From Gluconacetobacter dulcium (lineage in GTDB: Bacteria; Pseudomonadota; Alphaproteobacteria; Acetobacterales; Acetobacteraceae), in NCBI RefSeq assembly GCF_014174165.1, contig NZ_JABEQN010000019.1, positions 1-64,000 of the forward strand: a stretch of DNA of 64,000 nt, in the 5' to 3' direction. The notes beneath the pieces are model-generated. The model saw nothing but the letters and a program-made list of their open reading frames with translations, was not told the DNA's origin and searched no databases. The stretch's first letter is position 1. Every line of letters starts with the position of its first letter. Of the stretch, positions 7,614 to 16,000 are shown piece by piece. The translations under genes and the position numbers were made by a program.

Positions 7614-8573
7614 TTATTCGAAACCGACGGGGCGGCTGAGCAGGCGGTCGCGGGCTTCGGGCAGGTCGATGTCGCCGGCCAGGAGCAGCGAGACGGTTTC
7701 GATGACCGGGACCGTGATGCCGTGGGCCCGGGCCAGGGTGAGGATGGCCGGGGCGGTGGCGACGCCTTCGGCGACGGTGGTGCGGCTGCCCAGGATTTCG
7801 GCCAGTGATTCGCCGCGTCCGAGGGCCAGGCCGAGGCTGAAATTGCGTGATGACGGGCCGGTGCACGTCAGGATCAGGTCGCCGACGCCGGCCAGGCCCG
7901 ACAGGGTGGCGGCGCGGCCGCCCAGCCCCAGTGCCAGACGGCCCAGTTCGGCGAGGCCGCGCGTCATCAGCGAAGCGCGGGCGTTTTCGCCCAGGCCCGC
8001 GCCGATGGTGGCGCCGGCGGCGATGGCGATGACGTTCTTGGCGGCGCCGCCGACCTGCACGCCGATGGCGTCGTCGCTGGCATAGAGGCGGAAGGTCGCG
8101 GTGGTCAGGTGATCGGCCAGGGTGCGGGCCAGCGACAGGTCGGCGCAGGCCAGCACGGCGGCGGTGGGCAGGCCCTGGGCCACTTCATGTGCGAAATTGG
8201 GGCCGGAAAGGACGGCGCGCGGTAGGTCTGGGTGACGGTCGGCGATGATCTGCAATGGCAGGGCCAGCGTGTCGCGCTCCACGCCCTTGCAACAGGCGAT
8301 CATCGGGCCGGCGGCGGGCATCTGCGCCAGTACGGCGCGGAGATGCTGCATCGGGACGGCCAGCAGCACGGCGTCGGCCCGGGTGGGCATCGCGCGGGTG
8401 ACGGTGATCGTCTCGGGCAGCGTGATCTGTGGCAGGCGGGGCAGGGTGCGGGCGTCGGTCAGGGTTTCGGGGTTCCGCGCCCACAGATGGACCCGTGCCC
8501 CAGCGCGCGCGGCCTGGGTGGCCAGGGCGATGCCCCAGGCGCCGGCGCCGATGACGGCGATGTGTGCGGCCAT
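7614..8573 (-). CDS. gpsA: Glycerol-3-phosphate dehydrogenase [NAD(P)+]
   Basis: A cytosolic enzyme reducing dihydroxyacetone phosphate to sn-glycerol 3-phosphate for phospholipid synthesis. The N-terminus carries the Rossmann nucleotide-binding motif (IAVIGAGAWGIALA). GPNFAHE and the catalytic-lysine region GGAAKNVIAIAAG with the following GLGENARASLMTRGLAE are all present. At 319 residues it is of normal length. It lies four bases downstream of rlmJ, and tsaD-rlmJ-gpsA form a tight minus-strand operon. Confidence 0.95.
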   Translation of the reverse strand: MAAHIAVIGAGAWGIALATQAARAGARVHLWARNPETLTDARTLPRLPQITLPETITVTRAMPTRADAVLLAVPMQHLRAVLAQMPAAGPMIACCKGVERDTLALPLQIIADRHPDLPRAVLSGPNFAHEVAQGLPTAAVLACADLSLARTLADHLTTATFRLYASDDAIGVQVGGAAKNVIAIAAGATIGAGLGENARASLMTRGLAELGRLALGLGGRAATLSGLAGVGDLILTCTGPSSRNFSLGLALGRGESLAEILGSRTTVAEGVATAPAILTLARAHGITVPVIETVSLLLAGDIDLPEARDRLLSRPVGFE

Positions 8574-8577
8574 GCGC

Positions 8578-9405
8578 CTATTCCTCCACGATGCGCGTGA
8601 CGGTGGCTTCTCCCGTGCCGTCGGGAGAGAGATGGGTCAGCGCGCGCAGGGCGGGAAGGGCGGCTTCGACGAAGCCGAAGGGGGGGTTGATCACTACCAG
8701 TCCGCAGCCGTTGAGGCGCGTGGGGTCGAGCGGCGGGCGCAGGGTGAGTTCCAGCGCCACGATGTCGCGCATTCCCGAATCGCGCAGCGAATCGAGGAAG
8801 GCGCGCACGGGGGCGCGGTGCTTGATCGGATACCAGCCGGCCAGGATGCCGGTGGCGAAGCGCCGGTGCGCCGCCTTCAGCCCTTCGGCCAGGCGGGTGA
8901 ATTCGTCGGGCTGCTCGAAGGGCGGGTCGATCAGGATCAGGCCGCGCCTGGCCTCGCGCGGGGGGAGAAGGGCGGGCAGGGCGGCGTAGCCGTCGCGGGC
9001 GTGGACCGAGACCTGGCTGTTGCCGGCGAACAGGGCGCGCAGGGCTTGGCTGTCTTCGGGGTGCAGTTCGCAGCAGACCAGCCGGTCCTGCGGGCGCAGC
9101 ATCATCGCCGCGATCAGGGGGGAGCCCGGATAGATGTCCGGCGCGCCGGCCCGGCGGACCAGATCGAGATAGGCGGGGGGCAGGTCGGCCGGCGGGGCGT
9201 GCAGCAGGCGGCCGATCCCGCCTTGCCATTCCAGGGTGCGGGTGGCCTGCGTGCCGCCCAGATCGTAGCGTCCGATGCCGGCGTGGGTGTCCAGCACCGA
9301 AAAGGCCGCCGGTTTGCGGGCCAATGCCTGGAGCAGCAGCACCAGCAATGCGTGCTTCATGCAGTCGGCGAAATTGCCGGCGTGGAAGGCGTGGCGGTAA
9401 TTCAT
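8578..9405 (-). CDS. rlmJ: 23S rRNA (adenine-N6)-methyltransferase RlmJ
   Basis: A 275-residue protein close to the length of E. coli RlmJ, which methylates A2030 of 23S rRNA. The N-terminal NYRHAFHAGNFADCMKH signature is characteristic. VLDTHAGIGRYDL forms the AdoMet site, and LIDPPFE is the catalytic DPPF/Y motif of amino-methyltransferases. The start at 9405 overlaps the end of tsaD by four bases (ATGA-type overlap). The frame continues open far upstream, but that part is antisense or out of frame to tsaD and not real. Confidence 0.93.
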   Translation of the reverse strand: MNYRHAFHAGNFADCMKHALLVLLLQALARKPAAFSVLDTHAGIGRYDLGGTQATRTLEWQGGIGRLLHAPPADLPPAYLDLVRRAGAPDIYPGSPLIAAMMLRPQDRLVCCELHPEDSQALRALFAGNSQVSVHARDGYAALPALLPPREARRGLILIDPPFEQPDEFTRLAEGLKAAHRRFATGILAGWYPIKHRAPVRAFLDSLRDSGMRDIVALELTLRPPLDPTRLNGCGLVVINPPFGFVEAALPALRALTHLSPDGTGEATVTRIVEE

Positions 9406-10520
9406 GCGGCGGTGGCGTCCAGGCGTGCCGCCATCTGATCCAGTGGCCAGCGGGGGCGGGGGAGGAGGTCCAGCTCGTCCAATGGCGGCAGGCCGAGGGC
9501 GTGGCGGGCGCGCAGGGTCTCGATGGCGGCCCAGCCGACCATGACGGCGTTGTCGGTGCACAGGCGCAGCGGCGGCGCGGCGAAGGGCAGGCCGCGTGTC
9601 TGGGCCAGCGTGTCGAGGCGGGCGCGCAGGGCGCCGTTGGCCGCGACGCCGCCGGCTGCGACCAGCAGCGTGGCGTCCGGCATCATGTCCAGTGCGTGGG
9701 CCACGCGGTCGCCCACGATATCGGCCACCGCGTTCTGGAAGCTGGCGGCGATGCCGGCGGCGACCGGGCGGGGCAGGGCGTCCATCGCGTAGGGCGCCAG
9801 TTTCTGCGCCACGGCGGTCTTCAGGCCGGAGAACGAGAAATCGCAGCCCGGCCGGCCGTGGAGGGGGCGGGGCAGCGGCCAGGGCGTGGGATCGCCCTCG
9901 CGCGCCAGGGCTTCGACCGCCGGGCCGCCGGGCCAGCCGAGGCCGAGCATCTTGGCGACCTTGTCGAAAGCCTCGCCGGCCGCGTCGTCGATCGTGCCGC
10001 CGAGTTTGCGGTAGCGGCCCACGCCCTCGACGGCGATGCACTGGCAATGGCCGCCGGAGACCAGCAGCAGCAGGTAGGGAAAGCGGGCGCCGCCGGGCAC
10101 CAGGCCGGGCAGGCGCGCGGTAAGGGCGTGGGCCTCGATATGGTTGACCGCGATGAAGGGGCGGCCCAGCGCCACCGCGAGCCCCTTGCCGACGCCCGCG
10201 CCCACGATCAGCCCGCCGATCAGGCCGGGGCCGGTGCTGGCGGCGACGGCGCCCAGGGCCTCGGCCGGCAGGGCCGCCGCGTCGAGCGTCTGGCGCACCA
10301 GGCCGGGCAGGGCCGCCAGATGCGCGCGGGCCGCGATTTCCGGCACCACGCCGCCGAAGGGGATGTGACCGGACTGCGACAGCACGATTTCGGCCAGGAT
10401 GGTGCCGTCGGGGGCCAGGATGGCGCAGGCGGTGTCGTCGCACGACGATTCGATCGCCAGAATAGGCGCTTGGACCGCAGATTCGGCCGGCGCCGGGGCG
10501 CCGAGGGAAGGTGAAGACAT
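9402..10520 (-). CDS. tsaD: tRNA N6-adenosine threonylcarbamoyltransferase
   Basis: An essential enzyme that transfers the threonylcarbamoyl group to A37 of ANN-decoding tRNAs, with TsaB and TsaE. Family features are the N-terminal ILAIESSCDDTACAIL, the metal-binding VNHIEAH, the LLVSGGHCQ segment, GGVAANGALR, and CTDNAVMVGWA near the C-terminus. The ATG at 10520 or the one at 10526 are both possible starts; the more distant upstream in-frame ATG would overlap the divergent hemC. About 372 residues, normal for the family. Confidence 0.95.
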   Translation of the reverse strand: MSSPSLGAPAPAESAVQAPILAIESSCDDTACAILAPDGTILAEIVLSQSGHIPFGGVVPEIAARAHLAALPGLVRQTLDAAALPAEALGAVAASTGPGLIGGLIVGAGVGKGLAVALGRPFIAVNHIEAHALTARLPGLVPGGARFPYLLLLVSGGHCQCIAVEGVGRYRKLGGTIDDAAGEAFDKVAKMLGLGWPGGPAVEALAREGDPTPWPLPRPLHGRPGCDFSFSGLKTAVAQKLAPYAMDALPRPVAAGIAASFQNAVADIVGDRVAHALDMMPDATLLVAAGGVAANGALRARLDTLAQTRGLPFAAPPLRLCTDNAVMVGWAAIETLRARHALGLPPLDELDLLPRPRWPLDQMAARLDATAA

Positions 10521-10597
10521 GATCATTGCATAAAAGACAGTTCCGTCGGGCGTTATGTCATCTTTTCTTTGGGGCGTCGCGGGAATAGAGACAGCAA

Positions 10598-11698
10598 ATG
10601 GTTTTCGTTCCGCCCTCCGTCTCCGACCGGCCGACCGCCCAGGCATCGGCATTGCAAAAGATCGCGGCCGAGGCCGCCGCGCGCCAGAAGCAGGGTGTAT
10701 TGCGCCCCGCCCTGCCGCATCGTCGGCAATTGCCGCTGCGTGTCGGCACGCGGGCGTCGCCGCTGGCGCTGGTGCAGACGCGGGCCTTTCTGACGATGCT
10801 GACGCGCTTCTGCCCCGTGCTGCGCGACATGGGGGCGTTTCAGGAGCATCAGATCAACACTACCGGCGATCAGGTCCAGAACCGCCGGCTGGCGGAGATT
10901 GGCGGCAAGGGGCTGTTCGCCAAGGAAATCCATGATGCGCTGTCGGACGGGCGGATCGATTTCGCGGTCCATAGCCTGAAGGACCTGGAAACCACGCTGC
11001 CGCCCGGCCTGGTGCTGGCCTGCACCCTGCGGCGCGAGGATGCGCGCGATGTGCTGATCCTGCGGCCGGGGGCCGTGCAGCCGGATCAGGTCGATCCGGC
11101 GGCGCCTTTCGACAGTCTGCCGCGGGGCGCGCTGGTCGGCTGCGCGTCGGTGCGGCGGCAGGCGCAGATGCTGCATGACCGGCCCGACCTGCGCTTCGGC
11201 CTGCTGCGCGGCAATGTGCAGACGCGGCTGGACAAGCTGGCGGCGGGGCAGTGCGAGGCCACCCTGCTGGCGCTGGCGGGGCTGCGGCGGCTGGGCATGG
11301 GGGATCGGGCGGATATCATTCTCGACCCCGAGATCATGGTGCCGGCGGCGGGCCAGGGGATCGTGGGCGTGACGGTGCGCGAGAGCGATATCGAATTGCG
11401 CGAACTGCTGTCGGCGATCGAGGATTACGAGGCGCGGGCCGTGTCCACCGCCGAGCGCGCGTTGCTGGCGGAACTGGATGGATCGTGCCGTACGCCGATC
11501 GGCGGGTATGCCCGGCTGATCGATGATGCGCAGGGCGGCGGGCCGATGTTGCGCCTGACCGGGCTGGTGGCGCGGGAGGATGGGTCGTTCCTGCTGCGGC
11601 GCGTCGTGACCGGTGCGCCGGCCGATGCCGAGCGGATGGGGCGCGAACTGGGCCACAGCCTGCGGGCCGACAGCCCCGCGGATATTTTTGCGCCCTGA
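10598..11698 (+). CDS. hemC: Porphobilinogen deaminase (hydroxymethylbilane synthase)
   Basis: Joins four porphobilinogen units into hydroxymethylbilane in heme synthesis. The family start LRVGTRASPLAL, the INTTGD, GGKGLFAKE and HSLKD segments, the (S)VRRQAQ block, and the cofactor cysteine in DGSCRTPIGG are all visible. The annotated protein is 366 residues with about 46 residues before the conserved core, longer than the usual roughly 310, so the true start may be a downstream alternative codon. It is divergent from tsaD and is followed four bases later by hemD. Confidence 0.95.
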   Translation: MVFVPPSVSDRPTAQASALQKIAAEAAARQKQGVLRPALPHRRQLPLRVGTRASPLALVQTRAFLTMLTRFCPVLRDMGAFQEHQINTTGDQVQNRRLAEIGGKGLFAKEIHDALSDGRIDFAVHSLKDLETTLPPGLVLACTLRREDARDVLILRPGAVQPDQVDPAAPFDSLPRGALVGCASVRRQAQMLHDRPDLRFGLLRGNVQTRLDKLAAGQCEATLLALAGLRRLGMGDRADIILDPEIMVPAAGQGIVGVTVRESDIELRELLSAIEDYEARAVSTAERALLAELDGSCRTPIGGYARLIDDAQGGGPMLRLTGLVAREDGSFLLRRVVTGAPADAERMGRELGHSLRADSPADIFAP

Positions 11699-11702
11699 TC
11701 GG

Positions 11703-12440
11703 GTGGGCGCTTCGCCCTCGGGCGGGGCGCGACCGGCGGTGCTGGTGACCCGGCCGGAGCCGGGGTTGAGTGAGACCATGGCGGCCGTGACGGCGCTGGG
11801 CTGGCACGCGGTGGCCCTGCCGGCGCTGCGGGCCGAGCCGATTGTGCATGGGCCGTTGCCGGTGCGCGGCGTGCAGGCGATTCTCGTGACGAGTGGGCAG
11901 GCGGTGACCGCGCTGGCGGGGCAGGTGCCGGCGGACATGCCGATTCTGGCGGTGGGTGCGGCGACGGCGCGGCGTGCGCGGGCGGCTGGATTCGTGCGGG
12001 TGACGGCGGCGGATGGGACGGCCGATGCGCTGGCCGATCTGGTGCGGGCGGAGTGGCCGCCTGCCGGTGGCGTGCTGCTGCTGGCGACGGCGCCGGGATA
12101 TGGGCTGGATCTGGCGGACGCCTTGCGGCGTGGCGGTTTCAGGGTCGCGCGGCGGTGCGTCTATCGCATTCGCTCCGGGATGCCGTCCCCGGAGGGGCTG
12201 CGGGCGCTGATCGGCGGCGGTGGGGTGGCGGCGGCGTTGTTCTTCTCGGCCGAGACGGCGCGCCAGTTCCTGCGGCATCTGCCGCGCGATGTGCGGGAGA
12301 AGTTGCGCGAGGCGCGGGCCATCGCGATTTCCGACAGGGCGGCCGAAGTGCTTGCCTCGGCGCCCTGGGGGGAGATCGTCCGGGCGGCGACGCCCGATCA
12401 GGCGGCGATGCTTGCCCTGCTGGGGGTGGCCGCCCGCTAG
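11703..12440 (+). CDS. hemD: Uroporphyrinogen-III synthase
   Basis: Cyclises hydroxymethylbilane with inversion of ring D. The family is poorly conserved, but the typical N-terminal VLVTRPEPG, the ILVTSGQAV, AVGAATARRARAAGF, LLLATAPGYGLDLADAL-RRGG and FFSAETARQF segments agree well with HemD. The position directly after hemC supports the call. A GTG start at 11703 gives 245 residues and places the start four bases after hemC; an upstream ATG inside hemC would add an unlikely tail. The TAG stop is part of the palindromic repeat that begins at 12438. Confidence 0.9.
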   Translation: MGASPSGGARPAVLVTRPEPGLSETMAAVTALGWHAVALPALRAEPIVHGPLPVRGVQAILVTSGQAVTALAGQVPADMPILAVGAATARRARAAGFVRVTAADGTADALADLVRAEWPPAGGVLLLATAPGYGLDLADALRRGGFRVARRCVYRIRSGMPSPEGLRALIGGGGVAAALFFSAETARQFLRHLPRDVREKLREARAIAISDRAAEVLASAPWGEIVRAATPDQAAMLALLGVAAR

Positions 12441-12508
12441 CGCATCATCCGACCGGATGGACTCGTCCGGTCGGATAAAGATGCGCGCAAAAACAATGCT
12501 CCAGGTGG
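12438..12508. repeat. Mosaic palindromic repeat, unit B only
   Basis: Third copy of the dispersed repeat: TAG-GCATCATCCGACC-GATGGACTCGTCCGGTCGGATAAAGATGC followed by an A-rich tail and GCTCCAGG, nearly matching the copy at 5957-6020. It starts exactly at the hemD stop codon, as the other copy does at the M20 peptidase stop. Confidence 0.78.
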
Positions 12509-12536
12509 GCCAGGCCGCCTGTCGGGCGGCCTGGCC
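12508..12536. terminator. GC-rich hairpin, possible shared terminator
   Basis: GGCCAGGCCGCC-TGTCG-GGCGGCCTGGCC is a perfect 12-bp stem with a 5-nt loop between the convergent hemCD and MFS transporter genes. There is no strong T-run, so intrinsic termination is likely but not certain. Confidence 0.55.
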
Positions 12537-12542
12537 TCGGCG

Positions 12543-13862
12543 TCAATGGAAGGCGGCGACGCCTGCGCTTAGATCCTCGCCCCGAGCGCGGGCCTGGCGC
12601 ATGTAGGCGCGCGCGTGGTCCGGGATCGAGAGGGACAGCGTCAGCAGGCCGGCGAAGACATAGAGGCCGGAGAAGATCCAGATGATCCCCTCGATGCCGT
12701 GCCAGCCCTGGAACCAGGTGACGATGGCCGGCCCGACCCAGGTGCTGGCCCCGGCGCCAAGGCCCAGGGCCGACAGGGCGGCGGCCTTCTCTTTCGGGCA
12801 GATCTGCGGGACCAGGCCCGAGAGCGGGACGAACGCCGCGATGGTCGCGCCGTAGAAGATGCCGACCAGAGCCGCGATGAGGAAATTGCCGTGGAAGGCC
12901 AGCGGCACATAATAGAAGGCCGGGACCGAGACCGCCGCGCCGAGGCAGCCGGCGACAGACACCACCGTGCGATGGCCCAGCCTGTCGGCCAGCATGCCCG
13001 ACATCAGGTTGAACAGGATGTTGCTCATGAACACGATCGAGAGCAGCACCAGCCACTGTGACAGGGAGAAGCCGACCACCTTGGTGAAGAAGGCGGGCAT
13101 GATCACCAGGAACGCATATTCCGACGAGGTGTTGATGGTGCGGACGATCAGCGCCATGAACGTGCGGGGTTCGCGCCACAGGATGGAGATCGAACCGAAG
13201 AAGATGCCGCCCACCGAGACATTGGCGGGGGCCAGGCGGCTGGCGCCACGCGGTTCGCGCGTCATCAGCAGGGCGACGCAGCCGCCTGCGACCACCAGCA
13301 CCAGTGACAGCCAGAAGGTCGTGATTTCGCCGACCAGCGGGATCGTGACGCTGGCGAACAGCGAGCCCAGCGTGGGCAGGCCGCCGGAGAAGGCGAACCA
13401 GAACCAGCCGGCGGCCGAGCCCAGTTGGCGCGGCGGGGTGGCGGCGGCGATCCAGACCAGGAAGCCATAGGCGAACAGCGGATAGCCCAGGCCGCGCAGC
13501 GTGTAGGCGGCGAGCATGACCGTGTAATTGCCGGTCATGATGCCGGCCATCAGGAAGACGACTTCGAAAGCGGCCCAGATGGCCAGGCCGATCCACATGA
13601 CGCGCTTCGGCCCCCACAGATCCGACAGCGGACCCGACAGCCAGGACGAGATGGACACGGCGACGCCGTAGACGGTGAACAGGAAGGCCACGTCACGCGA
13701 CGTGACGCCGTGATTTTCGAGATAGGGGGCCAGGTAGCCGGCCTCGACCCCATCGCCGACCATGAACAGAAGCAGCCCGATGAAGCCCCAGAGCAGGGAG
13801 CGCGGGATGCCCATTCGTTCGACGAGGGAAGGGCTGGGCAGCAGAGTATCTGTCTGCGTCAA
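12543..13862 (-). CDS. MFS transporter of the RbtT/DalT/CsbX (alditol) type
   Basis: An inner-membrane symporter of about 439 residues with 12 predicted membrane segments. The stretches FMVGDGVEAGYLAPYL, SSWLSGPLSDLWGPKRVMW, TLRGLGYPLFAYGFLVW and FGSISILWREPRTFMALIVRTINTSSEYAF match the ribitol/D-arabitol transporter branch. The substrate is therefore probably a sugar alcohol, fitting acetic acid bacteria. A TTG start at 13862 is chosen because a GAGGAG ribosome site lies eight bases upstream and the longer ATG-started frame would add an unusual N-terminus. Expression may depend on the palindromes in the AT-rich upstream region. Confidence 0.8.
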   Translation of the reverse strand: MTQTDTLLPSPSLVERMGIPRSLLWGFIGLLLFMVGDGVEAGYLAPYLENHGVTSRDVAFLFTVYGVAVSISSWLSGPLSDLWGPKRVMWIGLAIWAAFEVVFLMAGIMTGNYTVMLAAYTLRGLGYPLFAYGFLVWIAAATPPRQLGSAAGWFWFAFSGGLPTLGSLFASVTIPLVGEITTFWLSLVLVVAGGCVALLMTREPRGASRLAPANVSVGGIFFGSISILWREPRTFMALIVRTINTSSEYAFLVIMPAFFTKVVGFSLSQWLVLLSIVFMSNILFNLMSGMLADRLGHRTVVSVAGCLGAAVSVPAFYYVPLAFHGNFLIAALVGIFYGATIAAFVPLSGLVPQICPKEKAAALSALGLGAGASTWVGPAIVTWFQGWHGIEGIIWIFSGLYVFAGLLTLSLSIPDHARAYMRQARARGEDLSAGVAAFH

Positions 13863-14050
13863 GGGGAGGGTCTCCTCTTTAACAGGCAGCCAACATAACG
13901 GTGAGGGGCTTCGCCTCATTACGAAGCATCGATGCAAGCTGCGTTCGGAATCGCGATGCGGCGTGCGCAAAGGATCGATTCCGAAATCATCATGTAGGGA
14001 TGCGCGTCCAGGACGCGGAAATCACCATTTCCATGGCGAAATCTCGGTGT

Positions 14051-14065
14051 GCGATAATATATCGC
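14051..14065. promoter_or_regulatory. Palindrome GCGATA-ATA-TATCGC upstream of the MFS transporter
   Basis: A perfect 6-bp inverted repeat with a 3-bp spacer located about 190 bp upstream of the transporter start. It could be an operator for a regulator encoded elsewhere. No regulator gene is adjacent. Confidence 0.35.
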
Positions 14066-14089
14066 GTGGGACGGTTTTTATTATAAAAA

Positions 14090-14110
14090 TATTCTGAATA
14101 GTTCAGAATA
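14090..14110. promoter_or_regulatory. Palindrome TATTCTGAA-TAG-TTCAGAATA
   Basis: A perfect 9-bp inverted repeat with a 3-bp spacer in the AT-rich region upstream of the MFS transporter. The length and symmetry suit a dimeric DNA-binding protein, but it may also be incidental in AT-rich DNA. Confidence 0.4.
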
Positions 14111-14448
14111 GAGTAAAACCGGTATTGATTCCATATTCGCGCATGGGGTGCGCAAATGATACTTTCTGTTCTCCTGTCATCAAGCGTGTGTGTGCATGGT
14201 ATAAGAAATATACGCGGATTTGAAGGAGGAATATCGTAAAATATGGAGAAATTTTGGCAAATATATATCTGTGTTTCTTTGTGTTATTCGTCAAATAAAT
14301 ATGTTGTATGAGAAATTATTTTCAAAAAATTGAGATTTTTTATATAAATACTAGATACTTTTTTATTATACTGTTTGATATCTCTTTAGATAAAAAAAAT
14401 ATATGTTCTTGGATTGCTCGGGGTGGGGCGCCGTGCTCCCCAACAGAA

Positions 14449-14473
14449 AAAGGCCCGCACGGGGCGGGCCTTT
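14449..14473 (-). terminator. Intrinsic terminator of secB
   Basis: AAAGGCCCGC-ACGGG-GCGGGCCTTT forms a stable stem; read on the minus strand it is followed by a T-run (TTTTTCTG). It lies about 30 bp after the secB stop codon. Confidence 0.85.
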
Positions 14474-14501
14474 CCATTCGATAACAGGGACTTGGAGTGG
14501 A

Positions 14502-15020
14502 TCAGGCGTTGCCGGCCGTCTGGGGGAAGTTGGCGCGCTTGGCCTGCCACAGGGCGACGAAATCGATCGGCTGGAGGACGACCGGCGGGAAGCCGCCGTC
14601 GCGCGTGATGTCGCTGATGATGTTGCGCACATACGGGAAGATCAGGCGCGGCACTTCCACCAGCAGGATCGGCTCGACCAGGTCGTCGGGCGCGTTGCCC
14701 AGGGTCACCACCGCGGCGTAGGCCAGTTCGGCGACGAACACCGTGCGGCCGGGGGCGGCGCCTTCCTTTTCCGGGGCTTCCACGGCTTCGGTCTTGATCG
14801 ACACCACGACCTCGAACACCGGCTGCTCGGGCGGCAGGCGGTTGGCCTGCACGTCGATGTTCACCGAAATCTGGGGATTCGAGCGCAGCGTGGCGAAAAT
14901 CTCGGCGCCCGAGGGGACTTCGAACGACAGATCCTTGATATACTGGACGTTGATGGCCAACGGCAGCGCCGGCGGGGCATTCTGGCTTCCGTCGGCGGGG
15001 AGCTGGGTCGAATCTGACAT
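14502..15020 (-). CDS. secB: Protein-export chaperone SecB
   Basis: Keeps preproteins unfolded and hands them to SecA. A 172-residue acidic protein with the family pattern: INVQYIKDLSFEVP at the start, a NIDVQA strand, FEVVVSIKTEA, and the C-terminal block LLVEVPRLIFPYVRNII followed by GFPPVVLQPIDF. The ATG at 15020 fits the usual SecB N-terminus; the longer open frame upstream lacks similarity. It is divergent from the Tim44-like gene, as in many alphaproteobacteria. Confidence 0.95.
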   Translation of the reverse strand: MSDSTQLPADGSQNAPPALPLAINVQYIKDLSFEVPSGAEIFATLRSNPQISVNIDVQANRLPPEQPVFEVVVSIKTEAVEAPEKEGAAPGRTVFVAELAYAAVVTLGNAPDDLVEPILLVEVPRLIFPYVRNIISDITRDGGFPPVVLQPIDFVALWQAKRANFPQTAGNA

Positions 15021-15241
15021 GAACGAGGATTTCCTTGCGGGCAATGAAGGCGGATAACGGGTATCGCCGGTAGCATGCCCCGCGACGTTCGCCAACCTCG
15101 GGGAGCGGCGGGATGGAAATTCATCGTGCCCTGCATCGTCCTGCCGCATTGTGTCGGCAGGATGCGTTGCCTATGTGTTAGGGCAATGGAGAGAGATTGC
15201 GCTGCCGGCTGGTCCGGCGCGCCTTTCGGTTAGGCGTGGTG

Positions 15242-15922
15242 ATGGATTTTTCGTTGAGTCATTTTCCGTTCGACCTGGTGCTGTTCGGGCTGATCGCGGC
15301 GTTCCTCGCGCTGCGTCTGCGCAGCATCCTGGGCACGCGGGTGGGGGTCGAGCCCGCATCGCCCGCCGCCCCGGTGCCACGGCCCGGCCCGGTGATCGAA
15401 GGCCGCGCCGAGCCGCCGGCCCCGTTGACCGACTATGACGTGCCGGCACCCGAGACCAGGGTGGGGCAAGTGCTGGCGGCCATTGCCGCACAGGAGCGCG
15501 ATTTCGTGCCGGCGCAGTTTCTGCGCGGGGTCGAGGTCTCGTTTCGCCAGGTGGTCCAAGCCTTTGCCGCCGGCGACCGGGCCATGCTGCGCGAACGGCT
15601 GACCGCCGAGGCTTTCAACGCCTTCGATGCCGCGATCCAGTCGCGCGAGCAGGCGGGGGAGACCCAGAAGAGCGAGGTGCGCGCCATGACCAGCCTCGCG
15701 ATCGTCGATGCCGCCATCGACCAGTTCGCCGGCGCGCCGCGCGCGCGGATCGACGTGCGCATCGTCTCGGACCAGATCAGTCTGACGCTGGACAAGGATG
15801 GGCACCCCGTGGCGGGTACCGATGCCGTGACCGAGTTTTCGGACCTGTGGACGTTCGAGCGTCTGCTGGGGGCGTCGATCGGTGGCGCGGCGTGGCGTCT
15901 GGCGGCCAGCCGTAGCGCCTGA
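15242..15922 (+). CDS. Tim44-domain membrane-anchored protein (TimA type)
   Basis: A 226-residue protein with one N-terminal membrane segment (FDLVLFGLIAAFLALRLRSILG), a proline-rich linker, and a C-terminal Tim44-like domain (FLRGVEVSFRQVVQAFAAGDRAMLRERLTAEAF…). Bacterial members are linked to inner-membrane biogenesis; the exact role is unsettled. The ATG at 15242 directly before the membrane segment is chosen; a GTG at 15239 and an upstream ATG are alternatives. Divergence from secB and the mltA-Smr neighbourhood are conserved in alphaproteobacteria. Confidence 0.82.
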   Translation: MDFSLSHFPFDLVLFGLIAAFLALRLRSILGTRVGVEPASPAAPVPRPGPVIEGRAEPPAPLTDYDVPAPETRVGQVLAAIAAQERDFVPAQFLRGVEVSFRQVVQAFAAGDRAMLRERLTAEAFNAFDAAIQSREQAGETQKSEVRAMTSLAIVDAAIDQFAGAPRARIDVRIVSDQISLTLDKDGHPVAGTDAVTEFSDLWTFERLLGASIGGAAWRLAASRSA

Positions 15923-16000
15923 TCGCGCGGCTGAGCGGTCCTGTCCGGTGGCGGTTGTCCGCCCGTCTTTTGTATAGATAGAGCAAGTCTGGCTGTTTCC

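Larger units (their letters stand above)
13863..14448. other. Long AT-rich intergenic region without a convincing gene
   Basis: About 590 bp, the stretch 14050-14400 being among the most AT-rich DNA in the window. Short open frames exist (for example minus 14103-14294), but they have no recognisable product or ribosome site. It holds two perfect inverted repeats (14051-14065 and 14090-14110) and ends at the secB terminator. It should contain the promoter of the MFS transporter. Confidence 0.5.

Noticed and set aside
14103..14294. Short minus-strand frame in the AT-rich intergenic region
   Set aside because: No ribosome site, no family, low-complexity AT-rich composition; treated as chance.
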